Source of the DNA: Myxococcus dinghuensis
GTDB lineage: Bacteria > Myxococcota > Myxococcia > Myxococcales > Myxococcaceae
Direction of reading: 5' to 3'
Length of the DNA stretch: 64,000 bases
Assembly: GCF_024198235.1 (NCBI RefSeq)
Contig: NZ_JAKCFB010000040.1
Span: 16,439 to 80,438, forward strand
How positions within the stretch are numbered: the first letter of the stretch is position 1; each line of letters starts with the position of its first letter. A program made the position numbers and the translations under genes. The notes under the pieces are model-generated. The model had not been told where the DNA came from and searched no databases. It worked only from the letters and a program-made list of their open reading frames with translations. Shown one piece after another: positions 1-8,512 of the stretch.

Positions 1-393
1 CGGCACGCCCGGCACACCGGCCAGGTCCCTGCGCGCCAGCTCCAACAGGAGCGGCGAGGTCACCAGCGCGAACGTCCCATGGAAGCTGCGCACGGGCATC
101 GCGAGCAGCCGCGCGTCTCCCACCACCAGCGCGCCCGCATGGTCATCCTTGCCAGGCTCGTCGCCCTGAGCCCCCGCGACGACGCGCTGCGGTCCGAAGA
201 GCGCCTGCCACTCGGGCTTCGGGATGACATCTCGCCGCGCCTCCCGCAGCACGCCCTTGATGGACGACCCCGGGACATAGGGGATGTTCGTCGCGCGCAG
301 CCGCGCGATGGGCAGGTCGATGACGCCCACGCTCTGCCCCGTTCCCGCATGCAGCGGGGACAACGCCTGCACCAGATACGGCCGACTCTCCAT
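1..393 (-). CDS. cmr4: Cmr4, type III-B CRISPR RNase subunit (partial, 3' end off window)
   Basis: Backbone subunit of the type III-B Cmr complex. Cmr4 polymerises along the crRNA and cuts target RNA at 6-nt steps. About 131 N-terminal residues are visible. They carry the family start LHAGTGQSVGVIDLPIAR followed by IPYVPGSSIKGVLR. The aspartate of VIDLP falls at residue 26, the position of the catalytic Asp26 of characterised Cmr4 proteins, so target-RNA cleavage should be intact. The ATG lies 2 nt after the cmr3 stop codon, which implies translational coupling within one operon. The C-terminal part, and any cmr5 and cmr6, lie beyond the left edge. Confidence 0.95.
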   Translation of the reverse strand, partial: MESRPYLVQALSPLHAGTGQSVGVIDLPIARLRATNIPYVPGSSIKGVLREARRDVIPKPEWQALFGPQRVVAGAQGDEPGKDDHAGALVVGDARLLAMPVRSFHGTFALVTSPLLLELARRDLAGVPGVP

Positions 394-395
394 GC

Positions 396-1583
396 TCACG
401 TGTGCGCCTCCCTCGGATTCCAGTGGCCGGGCAGCACCAACCCCAGGCCTTCGTGCGGACCGGCCTCGGGAGAAGCCCCCCAGGCGGCCAGCCACAGCTT
501 CTCGAGCGAGGTGAACCCGCTCTCATCCCACTTCTCGAAGAAGTACGTGGCGCCCGAGGGCACCAGTCGCCGCGTGGCCCGAGGTGCCCTCGCCACCATG
601 TCCCACGTGGACAGCTCCAGCGGCCGGGGAACCATCGCGGCCCTGAGCACGACCTTCCCGTCCACCCCAGGCAACGTGCCCACCCAGGCGGGTTGCCCGT
701 CGCGCGTCTCCCCACGCGTCAATCCATCCGGGAGCCAGCCCTCCTTGAAGTAGGCGGGCGTTGCCAAGATGAGCCGCAGCCCTGGGGAGCACGCGGGCAG
801 GTCCGGCGGCGGAGCGAAGAGCGACGGCGTCACGGGTTCGGTCGACGTCAGTCGACGCTTCCCACCGAGCCCCAGGAGGCCCGAGGGAAACGCCTTCGCG
901 GCATCGGGCACGACACACTCGACGCCCAGCGCCCATTCCCCCACGGGATGCGCATCGGACTCGGAGCCGAGCGTCTCCAGCACCTCGGACTGGTACAACA
1001 TCCCAGGCTCCGCGGTCTGGGACTTCACGTTCAGCGTGACGTGGATGTCATTGCGCCGCACAGGCTCGGGAGCGAGAGGACTGCCCGGCGCCTCACCTCG
1101 CAGCCAACGACGCATCATTTCGTCCGTCCAGAAGGAGGGGGCGACGTCGGGCTTCGCCTTGGGCAGAGAGGGAACCCAGAGTCCCTCGAGCAATTCGTCA
1201 TCCTTCGAGCCGAGCGTGCCGACGTCGACGGAGAGCGGCCTCGGCAGAAGCCGTTGCGACTTCTCCTTCCCCCACAGCACGTCCGCGGGAACCGGCCAGA
1301 GCCGGGACTCGGGACCGAAGGACGACTCCCCCACCGGACGCCACAGCGTCAGCAGCTTCCGGATGGCGATGCCCTGCGTCTCCCGCTCCCAATCGAGCGG
1401 TGCCCCCGGACCACGACGCGCCAGGAGCGTCTGCCCCCAAGCCGCGCGCAGCGCACCGAGCACGGTCGACGGAGGAGGCCAGTCATGCGAGTGACTCCGA
1501 CCGACATCGCTGGTGTACCAGCCTCGTCCGTTCTTGCAGAACAACCCCTCCCTGGGGAGCAGGGCAAACCGAGCCGTGTTCAT
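396..1583 (-). CDS. cmr3: Cmr3, type III-B CRISPR RAMP protein
   Basis: Cas5-group RAMP subunit, 395 residues, that sits at the foot of the Cmr complex with Cmr2 and binds the crRNA 5' tag. The N-terminal stretch RHSHDWPPPSTVLGALRAA-type (here SHSHDWPPPSTVLGALRAA, about residues 31-49) and the C-terminal LGLVLPGHWNP are typical of Cmr3. The length is normal for the family. The start codon overlaps the cmr2 stop (ATGA-type overlap) and cmr4 starts 2 nt after the stop, so the order cmr2-cmr3-cmr4 is tightly coupled. The family call rests on motifs and on the neighbours. No truncation or frameshift is apparent. Confidence 0.93.
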   Translation of the reverse strand: MNTARFALLPREGLFCKNGRGWYTSDVGRSHSHDWPPPSTVLGALRAAWGQTLLARRGPGAPLDWERETQGIAIRKLLTLWRPVGESSFGPESRLWPVPADVLWGKEKSQRLLPRPLSVDVGTLGSKDDELLEGLWVPSLPKAKPDVAPSFWTDEMMRRWLRGEAPGSPLAPEPVRRNDIHVTLNVKSQTAEPGMLYQSEVLETLGSESDAHPVGEWALGVECVVPDAAKAFPSGLLGLGGKRRLTSTEPVTPSLFAPPPDLPACSPGLRLILATPAYFKEGWLPDGLTRGETRDGQPAWVGTLPGVDGKVVLRAAMVPRPLELSTWDMVARAPRATRRLVPSGATYFFEKWDESGFTSLEKLWLAAWGASPEAGPHEGLGLVLPGHWNPREAHT

Positions 1584-3388
1584 GAGACCTCCTTCGCGAC
1601 ACCGTCGTCACGAGCCCCCGGCTCGGCACGGGAGAACATCTCCGCCACCCAGACACGCGCGACCCACGAGGAGACACGCTTCTGGACCTCCCCCAGAGGC
1701 AAGGGCGTCTTCAGGTCGAGCCCCACGCGTTCGGGCTGGAGTCCGTCGTCATCACCTCCGCCCATGTCCGTACGCTTCAAGACCCGCCGCACCTCACGCG
1801 CCAACACACCGCCCATCCGAGTGTCCTGGTAGAGCGCGTCCTTCTCATCCGTGGGCCGGGGGAAGCGGCGAGCGAGTCCCTCCACGTCCTGGAGCTTCTT
1901 CAGGGGCAGCGTCCCCTCGCGGCGCAGCTCGAAGGCCTGCTCCAGCAGCGCCAACGCGCCAGGCTCGGAGGACCAGCGTGCCCGCCAGGTATGAAGGCGC
2001 CCCGCGCGCAACCGGGCCACGATACCCAGACCGTCCCGCGCCTCGGGTTCCGCGCCCTTGGCCAGCTTCTCCGCGCGGCGGCCCAGGTCCAAAAGATCCC
2101 CCAGGCTCTCCAGCACATGGCCGATGCCGAGCCCCACCGACAGCGTGGGAGGCTCCTCGACCACGTCGCGCAGGATGCGCATGAAGCTCGCGCGGAGCTT
2201 CGACGCGCACGCCAAGGCGTTCGGGAGGGCCACGAACGCGAGGACGTCGTCACCCCCGGCGTAGACGAGGACACCATCGTGCTCCTCGACGATGGAGCGA
2301 GCCTCGAGCGCGAACTTCGTGAGCGCACGGGAGAGCGCCTGATGCGCCTCGTGCCCCTTCGGAGCAAGGGCTTCGAGCGCCTTGCCCATCTTGTCTCCAT
2401 CCGCGGAGAGACAGACGACGTATGGGTAGGGCTCCCCTGCCTCCTTCAAGATGGGTCGTACGTGAGACGCGTAGAAGTCGGTCCCGGACTCCGCCGAGAC
2501 ACCCTCTTCGTCCAGCAGAGTCTGCCAGCGGTCGGGCAGCAGGAGCTGCGCGTCGTACGGGAAACGCCTGACCCATTCGCGTCCACGAACGTCAACGCCG
2601 GACACTGCCTCAGGCGCCATTTGCTTCAGCCCCTTGCACGCATCGAGGAGCTTCGGGAACTCCGTCTTGCAAGTCGCCTCGGCATGCTCGATGAACGCCG
2701 ACAACCCGATGGAGGGCACCGGCACGAACTGCCCCGGCTTGCCTCCAGTCCGCTTGAGCAGACCGATGGCATCGAGTTGCTCGCGCAGACCGATGCGGAA
2801 CCGCGCCCACTTGCCCTTGCGAGGATTCATGGGGCGCAGCACCGACTCACGTGCCCCATCCAGGCTGGACTTATGGATACCACCACGCTGGTGCAGCCAT
2901 GGCGTGAACGCATGGAGCCGCTTGCGTCCCGCGATGGCCTTCTCGACGCGAGCCAGGGCTTTCTCGTACTCCGCCTCGGACGAGTACTGAGTCCAGGCGG
3001 CTTGGAATTCGATCAGGGTGTCGAGCTGTTCCTTCGCCGTCGCAAGGGACGCGTCATCCACGAGCTCGTGATGCTCGTGCCATTGCTCGAGGCCCCACTC
3101 CGACAAACGCGTGCGCACGGCCTCCCTCGCCTTCCGCGCCAGGGCACGAGGATCGCCTTCGGACAGACGGACCAGCAACTTGTTGGGCAACCCCGTGTCC
3201 TTCTGCTTATCGGAGGGAAGAACCGGGAAGATGAAGTCGAGCCCCGGCGTATCCGCGAGTGTCTGGACGGCCGTCTTGCTCAACTCGCTGAGCACATGGC
3301 TTCCGAACCAGAGGTCTCGGGTGCGACGGGCCTGCGCGATGAAGCTCTGCACGGGCCCGATGGTCATCAAGAGCAGATGGGCGGACAT
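1580..3388 (-). CDS. cmr2: Cmr2/Cas10, cyclic oligoadenylate synthase of type III-B complex, no HD domain
   Basis: Large signalling subunit, 602 residues. The protein begins directly with the Cmr2 N-terminal region (GPVQSFIAQARRTRDLWFGS, residues 11-30). There is no HD nuclease domain in front of it, whereas HD-containing homologues are usually well over 800 residues. A first Palm domain has SADGDKMG (about 328-335). The active Palm has YAGGDDVLAF with GGDD at residues 378-381, the motif that binds metal and makes cyclic oligoadenylate from ATP. The predicted output is therefore cOA signalling without Cas10 DNase activity. The gene directly abuts cmr1 (stop TAG next to the ATG) and overlaps cmr3. 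The adjacent SAVED effector is the obvious receiver of the signal; this last step is inference. Confidence 0.94.
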   Translation of the reverse strand: MSAHLLLMTIGPVQSFIAQARRTRDLWFGSHVLSELSKTAVQTLADTPGLDFIFPVLPSDKQKDTGLPNKLLVRLSEGDPRALARKAREAVRTRLSEWGLEQWHEHHELVDDASLATAKEQLDTLIEFQAAWTQYSSEAEYEKALARVEKAIAGRKRLHAFTPWLHQRGGIHKSSLDGARESVLRPMNPRKGKWARFRIGLREQLDAIGLLKRTGGKPGQFVPVPSIGLSAFIEHAEATCKTEFPKLLDACKGLKQMAPEAVSGVDVRGREWVRRFPYDAQLLLPDRWQTLLDEEGVSAESGTDFYASHVRPILKEAGEPYPYVVCLSADGDKMGKALEALAPKGHEAHQALSRALTKFALEARSIVEEHDGVLVYAGGDDVLAFVALPNALACASKLRASFMRILRDVVEEPPTLSVGLGIGHVLESLGDLLDLGRRAEKLAKGAEPEARDGLGIVARLRAGRLHTWRARWSSEPGALALLEQAFELRREGTLPLKKLQDVEGLARRFPRPTDEKDALYQDTRMGGVLAREVRRVLKRTDMGGGDDDGLQPERVGLDLKTPLPLGEVQKRVSSWVARVWVAEMFSRAEPGARDDGVAKEVS

Positions 3389-4834
3389 CTAGAGGATCTC
3401 CTTCGCGCCACGCGGGTGCTTCTTGAGCCAGCCCAGGAAGGCGTCGCGCACGTTCGCGTCCACCAACGGCGCGTAGAGGGCGGCGTCCTCTGGAGGAATC
3501 GGTGCATCGAAAGCCGCCTTGGAACCGGGGATTGGCAACGCGCCCTTCTTCTTCCTGACCAGGACGACGCTTCCTCGTGGCCACGCCCGGTGGAGCCAGA
3601 GCGCGATGGGCACGAACTTCCCGCCACGCAGCGGCATGGCCTTCACGACGAGCGGCGAGGCCAGGCGCTCGCGAACCTTCTTGTCATCTTCCCAGCGCAG
3701 CTCGACCTCCTCGGGCTCGGATTTCGGCTGCGGCAACTGGACGTAGGGCACCCTCTCCCGGTTCTTCTCCTGGAAGCGGATGGGCACCGGGAGCCCGAAG
3801 CTCGACCGGGGCCACACCACCTTGGCCGACTTCCCCTTCCGAACGTCATGCGCCCACTTGCCGTGCGGCGGCTTCAACAGGAGGCGCACGTTGTCTGGCT
3901 CGGGCCACCGCGAACGGCTTGGCCGAGTCGGAGAACCGCGATCGCGCGCGAACTTCCCTTCGTGAATCGACTCCGAGTCCGGAGGTTGTTGCTGACGGAA
4001 ATCCCGCAGCCATTCGACCGCTTTGAACCAGGCCCTCATCGCGTCCCGGGAATCCGACCCATGAACGAGACGAGCCCCGCACACGGAGGGCGTGTCCCGG
4101 GCAGGAGCCACACTCGTGGGACCGAACAACATCACCCCGGGGAGATGCTGACGCAGGGCCGTGCCCGTCGAGGAAGCGGGCAACCATCGCTCTTCTTCGG
4201 CCGTCACGGTCAGGCTCCCCAATCCTCGCCGCGTGCGGCTCCCGTAGCCTCCCCAGAGAATCCAGGCGCGAACCGCGTTCTCGACCTCGGGCTGGTGCTC
4301 GACCGGCATGCGCACCACCAGACGGAACCGAACACCGGGCCGATACCGCTCCGCGGGAAGCTTCGGCTCACCCGACCGCTGCTCCCGGGCAATCCAGAGC
4401 GCGTAGGCCCCCTCCGCGCCCTGCTCGATATCGGAGGGGTCCACCATGTTCTCCCCCAGTGGCTCGACGCTCACGGTGACGTCGACCGTGGAGCGGGTTC
4501 CCTCGTCACCGCCCATCCCGCCCCACAGCGCGCGCTCCCGGACCGCCAGCTCACGCGGAGTCGCGCACTGATGGCCATACAAGGCTCGCCACCAGAACCG
4601 CAGATGCCCTCGGATGGTCGGCGCCCGGATGACATCGACCGTGTCGACCTTCCGGAGCGTCGTCGAGCCGCCCAGGATGGGCGTGATGGTCGCGAGGGAC
4701 ACCGTGAAGGTTGCCAGCAAGGGCCCCCCCACCAACCGCCGCTGGATGCCCTTGGGGTCCGGCAACGCCTCATGAGAGGACGTGCCTGTCCCTGTCGGCG
4801 TGCCGTCCGAGGCACGCGCGTCAGTGCTTGCCAT
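3389..4834 (-). CDS. cmr1: Cmr1, type III-B CRISPR RAMP protein
   Basis: Cas7-group RAMP, 481 residues, which caps the 3' end of the crRNA in the Cmr complex. The N-terminus reads TITPILGGSTTLRKVDTVDVIR followed by APTIRGHLRFWWRALYG (about residues 49-85), the Cmr1 signature. A glycine-rich RAMP loop RTRRGLGSLTV lies near residue 200. The start has a GGAGGAG Shine-Dalgarno 9 nt upstream. It is separated from the SAVED-nuclease gene by 104 bp containing a short hairpin, and it abuts cmr2. The length is typical of full two-domain Cmr1. Confidence 0.94.
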   Translation of the reverse strand: MASTDARASDGTPTGTGTSSHEALPDPKGIQRRLVGGPLLATFTVSLATITPILGGSTTLRKVDTVDVIRAPTIRGHLRFWWRALYGHQCATPRELAVRERALWGGMGGDEGTRSTVDVTVSVEPLGENMVDPSDIEQGAEGAYALWIAREQRSGEPKLPAERYRPGVRFRLVVRMPVEHQPEVENAVRAWILWGGYGSRTRRGLGSLTVTAEEERWLPASSTGTALRQHLPGVMLFGPTSVAPARDTPSVCGARLVHGSDSRDAMRAWFKAVEWLRDFRQQQPPDSESIHEGKFARDRGSPTRPSRSRWPEPDNVRLLLKPPHGKWAHDVRKGKSAKVVWPRSSFGLPVPIRFQEKNRERVPYVQLPQPKSEPEEVELRWEDDKKVRERLASPLVVKAMPLRGGKFVPIALWLHRAWPRGSVVLVRKKKGALPIPGSKAAFDAPIPPEDAALYAPLVDANVRDAFLGWLKKHPRGAKEIL

Positions 4835-4867
4835 GTGAATGTGCTCCTCCCGATGTGCGCTGCGTCA

Positions 4868-4891
4868 GCGGCTGGTGGAACAGCCAGCCGC
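4868..4891. other. Hairpin between SAVED-nuclease gene and cmr1
   Basis: Perfect 8-bp inverted repeat GCGGCTGG / CCAGCCGC with an 8-nt loop in the 104-bp gap. No T-tract follows on the minus strand, so it may be a partial attenuator or processing site, or have no function. Confidence 0.35.
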
Positions 4892-4938
4892 CTGGACCTC
4901 TGCGAAGAAGACGGGAACGGGAAAAGTTGTTACCTCGC

Positions 4939-6411
4939 TCATCCGGTCTCCAGCGTGAGGAAGGGGACGTACCCGCCGGAGAGGGTGCGCTCGTAGGTCA
5001 CCACCCGCCCGAGCGCATTGAGGCGCTGGCCCAGGAACAGGCAACTGGTCGAAGGCGCGAAGGGGAGCAGGTGCGTCGAGGTGGTCCGGTGCGCATTGCG
5101 TGCGCGGCGGATGTGCTCCCGTGCCTGGACGGCGAAGGCCACCGCGTCCCCAGCGGACTTCACGGCGCCGTCACCCGGCCCGTCCTCCGGCTCCAGGATG
5201 AGCACCGCGCGGAACCGGCCCGGGTGCTCGGCCTCGAAGCGCTCCAGGTCCATGCGGGCGTCGTTCGTGAGCTGGAACAACACCAGCATCTCGCGCCCTT
5301 CGGGTGAACCGGCGCGCTCCTCGACCCGCAGCTTCCGGTCCGAAGCCCCCGCATCCGAGCGCCAGTGGAAGACCTCTCCCCGGGTCGGCTGTTCCGCGCG
5401 GAAGCGGAAACCCGCGACTTCGGAGAAGAGGACGCCGACCGCCAGGGAGACACCCAGCGGAAGCTTGCCCCGGAAGTCCACGAACATCCCCTCGGCCTTG
5501 CTCGCCAGGCGCCGCTTCGCCTCGAGCAATTCGGGCAGGAGCTTCTCGCGCCAGACCTCTTCGCTCGGGAGACCTCGTGTGTCCCGGTCGAACCAGGAGG
5601 TCCAGTCCAGCTCCACCGTGGGCGCGCTGTCCCACTGGCGCCGGGCCCAACCATGAATCCACAGGCTGGCCCGGGGTGACTCCTCGCGCGTCGCGTACAG
5701 TTCGCGCTGACGCAGGAAGGCCCGCAGGGACTCGCGGGTGATGCGCCGGGCGTCCCCCGAGACCTCCACGCATTCGCGCAGATGGTCCACGGCGGTGGAG
5801 CGGGGATTGGGTCCCTTGCGCAGGCCCAACCGCTCCATGCGCTCGTCGACCTGCTCCTCCAGGTCGGTGATGCTCCCGTAACCGAGCCGGAGCCGCAGGT
5901 CCCGGAAGAAGGCGCCCAGTTGCTCCGGCGTCGCCTCGAATTGCGCGCACCAGCGAGGCACGTTCGCGGAGAGCGAACCCTTCGCGGTGTCGGTGAAGAA
6001 CGATTCGTCGAGCCGGTGGTCTCGGCCCTGGAGATAGCTCCCCAGCTCCGTATCCGCGCTCCAGTTGCTCACCAGCCAGACTTCCACGCGTCCGCGGTCG
6101 CGGAGCTTCCGCCAGCTGGCGAACAGCTTGCCCAGGAGCGGGAGCCCGCGCTTCGTGGTCGCCTCGGACAGCGACTCCCACGAGTAGTGGCTGCGCTGGT
6201 CGACGTGGAACTTCACCTGGACATAGCGGCTCGCCACGCCTGCGTCCTCACGTGCATGCAGCGTCACGTCATCCGCGGAGCCCGCCTCCGGGTCCTCGAT
6301 GAAGCCACACTCATAGGGACCGGGTTCTTCGAGCAGGCGCAGCAGCTCGTACCAGCCATAGAGGTGCTGGAATCGGTCTCCTTGCAGACGCGAGGCGCTC
6401 TGGTTGCCCAT
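4939..6411 (-). CDS. Cap4-like effector: DUF4297-type PD-(D/E)XK nuclease fused to SAVED domain
   Basis: Predicted second-messenger-activated DNA endonuclease, 490 residues from the ATG at 6411, which has AGGA 5 nt upstream. A second usable ATG at 6480, also with a Shine-Dalgarno, would add 23 residues. The N-terminal half (about 5-200) begins RLQGDRFQHLYGWYELLRLL. It then shows an acidic cluster (IEDPEAGSADDVTL, E39, D47, D48) and a QVK motif (Q65, K67), the spacing of the DUF4297 restriction-fold nuclease of Cap4. The C-terminal 225 residues are a SAVED sensor, ending in HLLPFAPSTSCLFLGQRLN and VVTYERTLSGGYVPFLTL. In characterised proteins SAVED binds cyclic oligonucleotides. CBASS Cap4 sits beside a CD-NTase, but none is visible here. 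The gene instead heads the cmr operon with a GGDD-containing Cas10. Domain calls are firm; the link to cOA is inference. Confidence 0.85.
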   Translation of the reverse strand: MGNQSASRLQGDRFQHLYGWYELLRLLEEPGPYECGFIEDPEAGSADDVTLHAREDAGVASRYVQVKFHVDQRSHYSWESLSEATTKRGLPLLGKLFASWRKLRDRGRVEVWLVSNWSADTELGSYLQGRDHRLDESFFTDTAKGSLSANVPRWCAQFEATPEQLGAFFRDLRLRLGYGSITDLEEQVDERMERLGLRKGPNPRSTAVDHLRECVEVSGDARRITRESLRAFLRQRELYATREESPRASLWIHGWARRQWDSAPTVELDWTSWFDRDTRGLPSEEVWREKLLPELLEAKRRLASKAEGMFVDFRGKLPLGVSLAVGVLFSEVAGFRFRAEQPTRGEVFHWRSDAGASDRKLRVEERAGSPEGREMLVLFQLTNDARMDLERFEAEHPGRFRAVLILEPEDGPGDGAVKSAGDAVAFAVQAREHIRRARNAHRTTSTHLLPFAPSTSCLFLGQRLNALGRVVTYERTLSGGYVPFLTLETG

Positions 6412-6510
6412 GGATTTCCTGGATGAGATGACCCGACCCCAAAGGCCGAAGCAGTCGTACACATCCCAGGAGACGTCCATTGCTCTCCCTGTTACCTGCG
6501 GGAAGGGGGC

Positions 6511-6550
6511 TGCCAAAAAGGGGCGGGGCGCCCGGACAAGGGACGCCCCG
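6511..6550 (-). terminator. Intrinsic terminator of the M43 protease gene
   Basis: Read on the minus strand, a 7-bp GC stem (CGGGGCG / CGCCCCG) is extended by two further pairs across one mismatch. It is followed by CCCCTTTTTGG, 31 nt past the protease stop. It isolates the CRISPR operon from upstream transcription and makes the alternative ATG at 6516 of the next gene unlikely, because that start would sit on the T-tract. Confidence 0.7.
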
Positions 6551-6580
6551 CTTCGGCAACACCTGGATCCAACAGAGAAG

Positions 6581-7897
6581 CTAAGGAGCGATGGTGAACG
6601 TCAACGCGCCATACGTCAGGTGCGTGAGCTGCCCCGACCCGGAAGAGTCCACGCCATAGACATATGCCCGGTGCGGCTGACCATCCTTCAGAGATGCAGG
6701 AACCGTGACGATGAAGCCGTGGTTGCCCGACACCGAATACACCTCATTGATGTAGGTGTTGGGCTGATTGGCCGTCACTTCCGAGTACGCCGCGCCGCTT
6801 CCAGCGGGACCATCCCAATAGATACGGACCTGGATCGAAGAGCCGAGGGTGTCGTAATCATACGCGCCACCCTGGATTGTCGAGATGATGGGCGACTGCC
6901 ACAGTCCTTCGGAGACAAATCCGCTCACACTCCCCAGGACGCCCCCCCGCAGACCAGTGTAGAGGTTGGTCATGCGGGTCACCTGCCCCGGCGTGAACTC
7001 CCACATGCAGACGTCATCGACGTACCCCATGTAGTTCTTGACGGGATCGACTCCAGGCAACGTCCCGCAGCTGTCGACAGATCCCAACGCAGGGCAGCCA
7101 TAGACCGGGCCATCCATCGCGGGAGTGTCGCTCACGCCATCTCCCACGAAGCACCCTCCGTCCCATGGGTGAAGCAGGCCCAGCCAGTGCCCCACTTCAT
7201 GGACGGCGGTCAGCCCGAGATTGGCACCCACAATGTTCCCGCCCGGCAGGCTGTTGAAGTGAACCATCACGCCATCGAGCGCCAGCCCGTTCGTCCCCGA
7301 GAGCGAGGACGGAAAGGTGGACTCGCCCAGGTAGCTTCCGGGAATGAGCGTATAGATATTGAGCGTCGTCGCGCCCCCCTGGTGAAGCGACTGCTTCATG
7401 GCCAACTCCGTGCTGGAAGGTGGCTCGACCACGGACATGTTGAACCACGTCGCGTTCGTGGTTCGCGTCACCCCGCGCTTCACGAAGTTGAAACGGCTGG
7501 CGGCGCCACTCGTCGCATCACCGAATGAAGCGTTCAGGACACGAACCTGCTCGTCCAGCCAGGAATCCGGCACGTCTCCGTTGGACAGGGAGGTACCTGA
7601 GCGAACGACATGGAACCAGACATCGATGGTCGTCACCCCCTGGGGACTCCTCACACGCTCGGCCGACACCCGCTCCTGGGCCTGCCGCATCTCCGCCAAC
7701 TGGGCTACGGAAGGCTGGGGGGTCGCGCACCGCTGAAAACACGTCGCGCCCTCCTCGGACGAGCCGCACGATGCCTGAGTGGCGTCGGGCTGCTCGACCT
7801 CCGCAGGTTCATTCGACGGTTCAACCGGGCCACAGGCCGCGACAACAGCCAGACCGCTGGCCGCGAGCGCTCGCAAAAACATTCCAACAGCTCTCAT
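6581..7897 (-). CDS. Secreted lipoprotein metalloprotease, M43 (pappalysin/cytophagalysin) family
   Basis: Zinc metalloendopeptidase, 438 residues. The signal peptide ends in a lipobox (VVAAC, Cys22), so it is probably anchored to a membrane facing outward. A Cys-containing propeptide-like region (44-57) precedes the catalytic domain (about 88-310). The metal site is HEVGHWLGLLH (H233, E234, H237, H243), followed by a SDTPAMDGP stretch and the Met-turn region KNYMGYVDDVCMWEFTPGQ, all diagnostic of M43. The last 120 residues form a separate beta-rich domain of unknown role. The start is preceded by GAGG at good distance and a T-tract terminator follows. It transcribes toward the CRISPR operon but is probably independent of it. 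Confidence 0.92.
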   Translation of the reverse strand: MRAVGMFLRALAASGLAVVAACGPVEPSNEPAEVEQPDATQASCGSSEEGATCFQRCATPQPSVAQLAEMRQAQERVSAERVRSPQGVTTIDVWFHVVRSGTSLSNGDVPDSWLDEQVRVLNASFGDATSGAASRFNFVKRGVTRTTNATWFNMSVVEPPSSTELAMKQSLHQGGATTLNIYTLIPGSYLGESTFPSSLSGTNGLALDGVMVHFNSLPGGNIVGANLGLTAVHEVGHWLGLLHPWDGGCFVGDGVSDTPAMDGPVYGCPALGSVDSCGTLPGVDPVKNYMGYVDDVCMWEFTPGQVTRMTNLYTGLRGGVLGSVSGFVSEGLWQSPIISTIQGGAYDYDTLGSSIQVRIYWDGPAGSGAAYSEVTANQPNTYINEVYSVSGNHGFIVTVPASLKDGQPHRAYVYGVDSSGSGQLTHLTYGALTFTIAP

Positions 7898-8512
7898 GTC
7901 AACCTCGGGAGACTGGATTCACTATCAATCGGCCACAAACAACCGGACTCACCAAGAAGAGCTCTCGACAGCACATCGTCGAGCGAAGCCCCCGCTCCAT
8001 GGACCGTCCCCATCAGCTCAGGAGACCTCTCGCCCCGCAGCGGGCCTCACAACTCGCTCAACAGCTCAGTTGTCCGTGGAAGCGTCACAGCACGAGATAT
8101 GCCAAGAAAACCGTTCGCCGCATCCTCTGGCGTTGCTTCCATCGACAGCCCAAGCTGCGTCGAAGCAGAACTGGAGCAAGTGTCATGACATCGTTCCGGT
8201 CCAACTCGTGGATGGACCATCCAGGCAGGGAGACTTCCAACGACTCCGCCATCCTTCACCAGCTATCACGACACCAGGGCACATCGAGTCTCGTCAGCCA
8301 TCTGCTCCGACTACGAGCCTCGCGTGTCCCACACCGACAGCCCGATGACGAACCCATCTCCGTCTCGGCAGCACAATGCAGGTACGGATGGATGCCCGAC
8401 CAACGTCCCTACAGAGGGCACGGCGGCGCCAATGGATGTCGACGAAGAACCATGTCTGGTCGAATCAATCGACAAGCCAGGAGCCCGTCCATACGCGGTA
8501 CCCTCTGAGGAC
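7898..8512. other. Gene-free stretch of lower GC content
   Basis: About 615 bp with visibly more A/T than its surroundings and no third-position GC bias in any frame. Several frames stay open but none has a convincing start, Shine-Dalgarno or recognisable protein. It lies between the divergent protease gene and the bactofilin-like gene, so it must hold both promoters. It could be a decayed gene or recently acquired DNA. Confidence 0.4.

Noticed and set aside
1991..4996. A very long open frame (about 1000 codons) on the plus strand across cmr1-cmr3
   Set aside because: It is antisense to well-supported cmr genes, has no family features, and is expected because GC-rich codons leave few stops in other frames.
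4939..6411. CBASS operon
   Set aside because: The SAVED nuclease is Cap4-like, but no CD-NTase or Cap2/Cap3 gene is in the window; the cmr genes are the partners instead.
1..6500. CRISPR repeat-spacer array
   Set aside because: No regularly spaced direct repeats were seen next to the cmr genes; an array may lie left of the window.
6412..6516. ATG at 6516 as start of the SAVED nuclease
   Set aside because: It sits on the T-tract of the upstream terminator; starts at 6480 and 6411 each have a Shine-Dalgarno.
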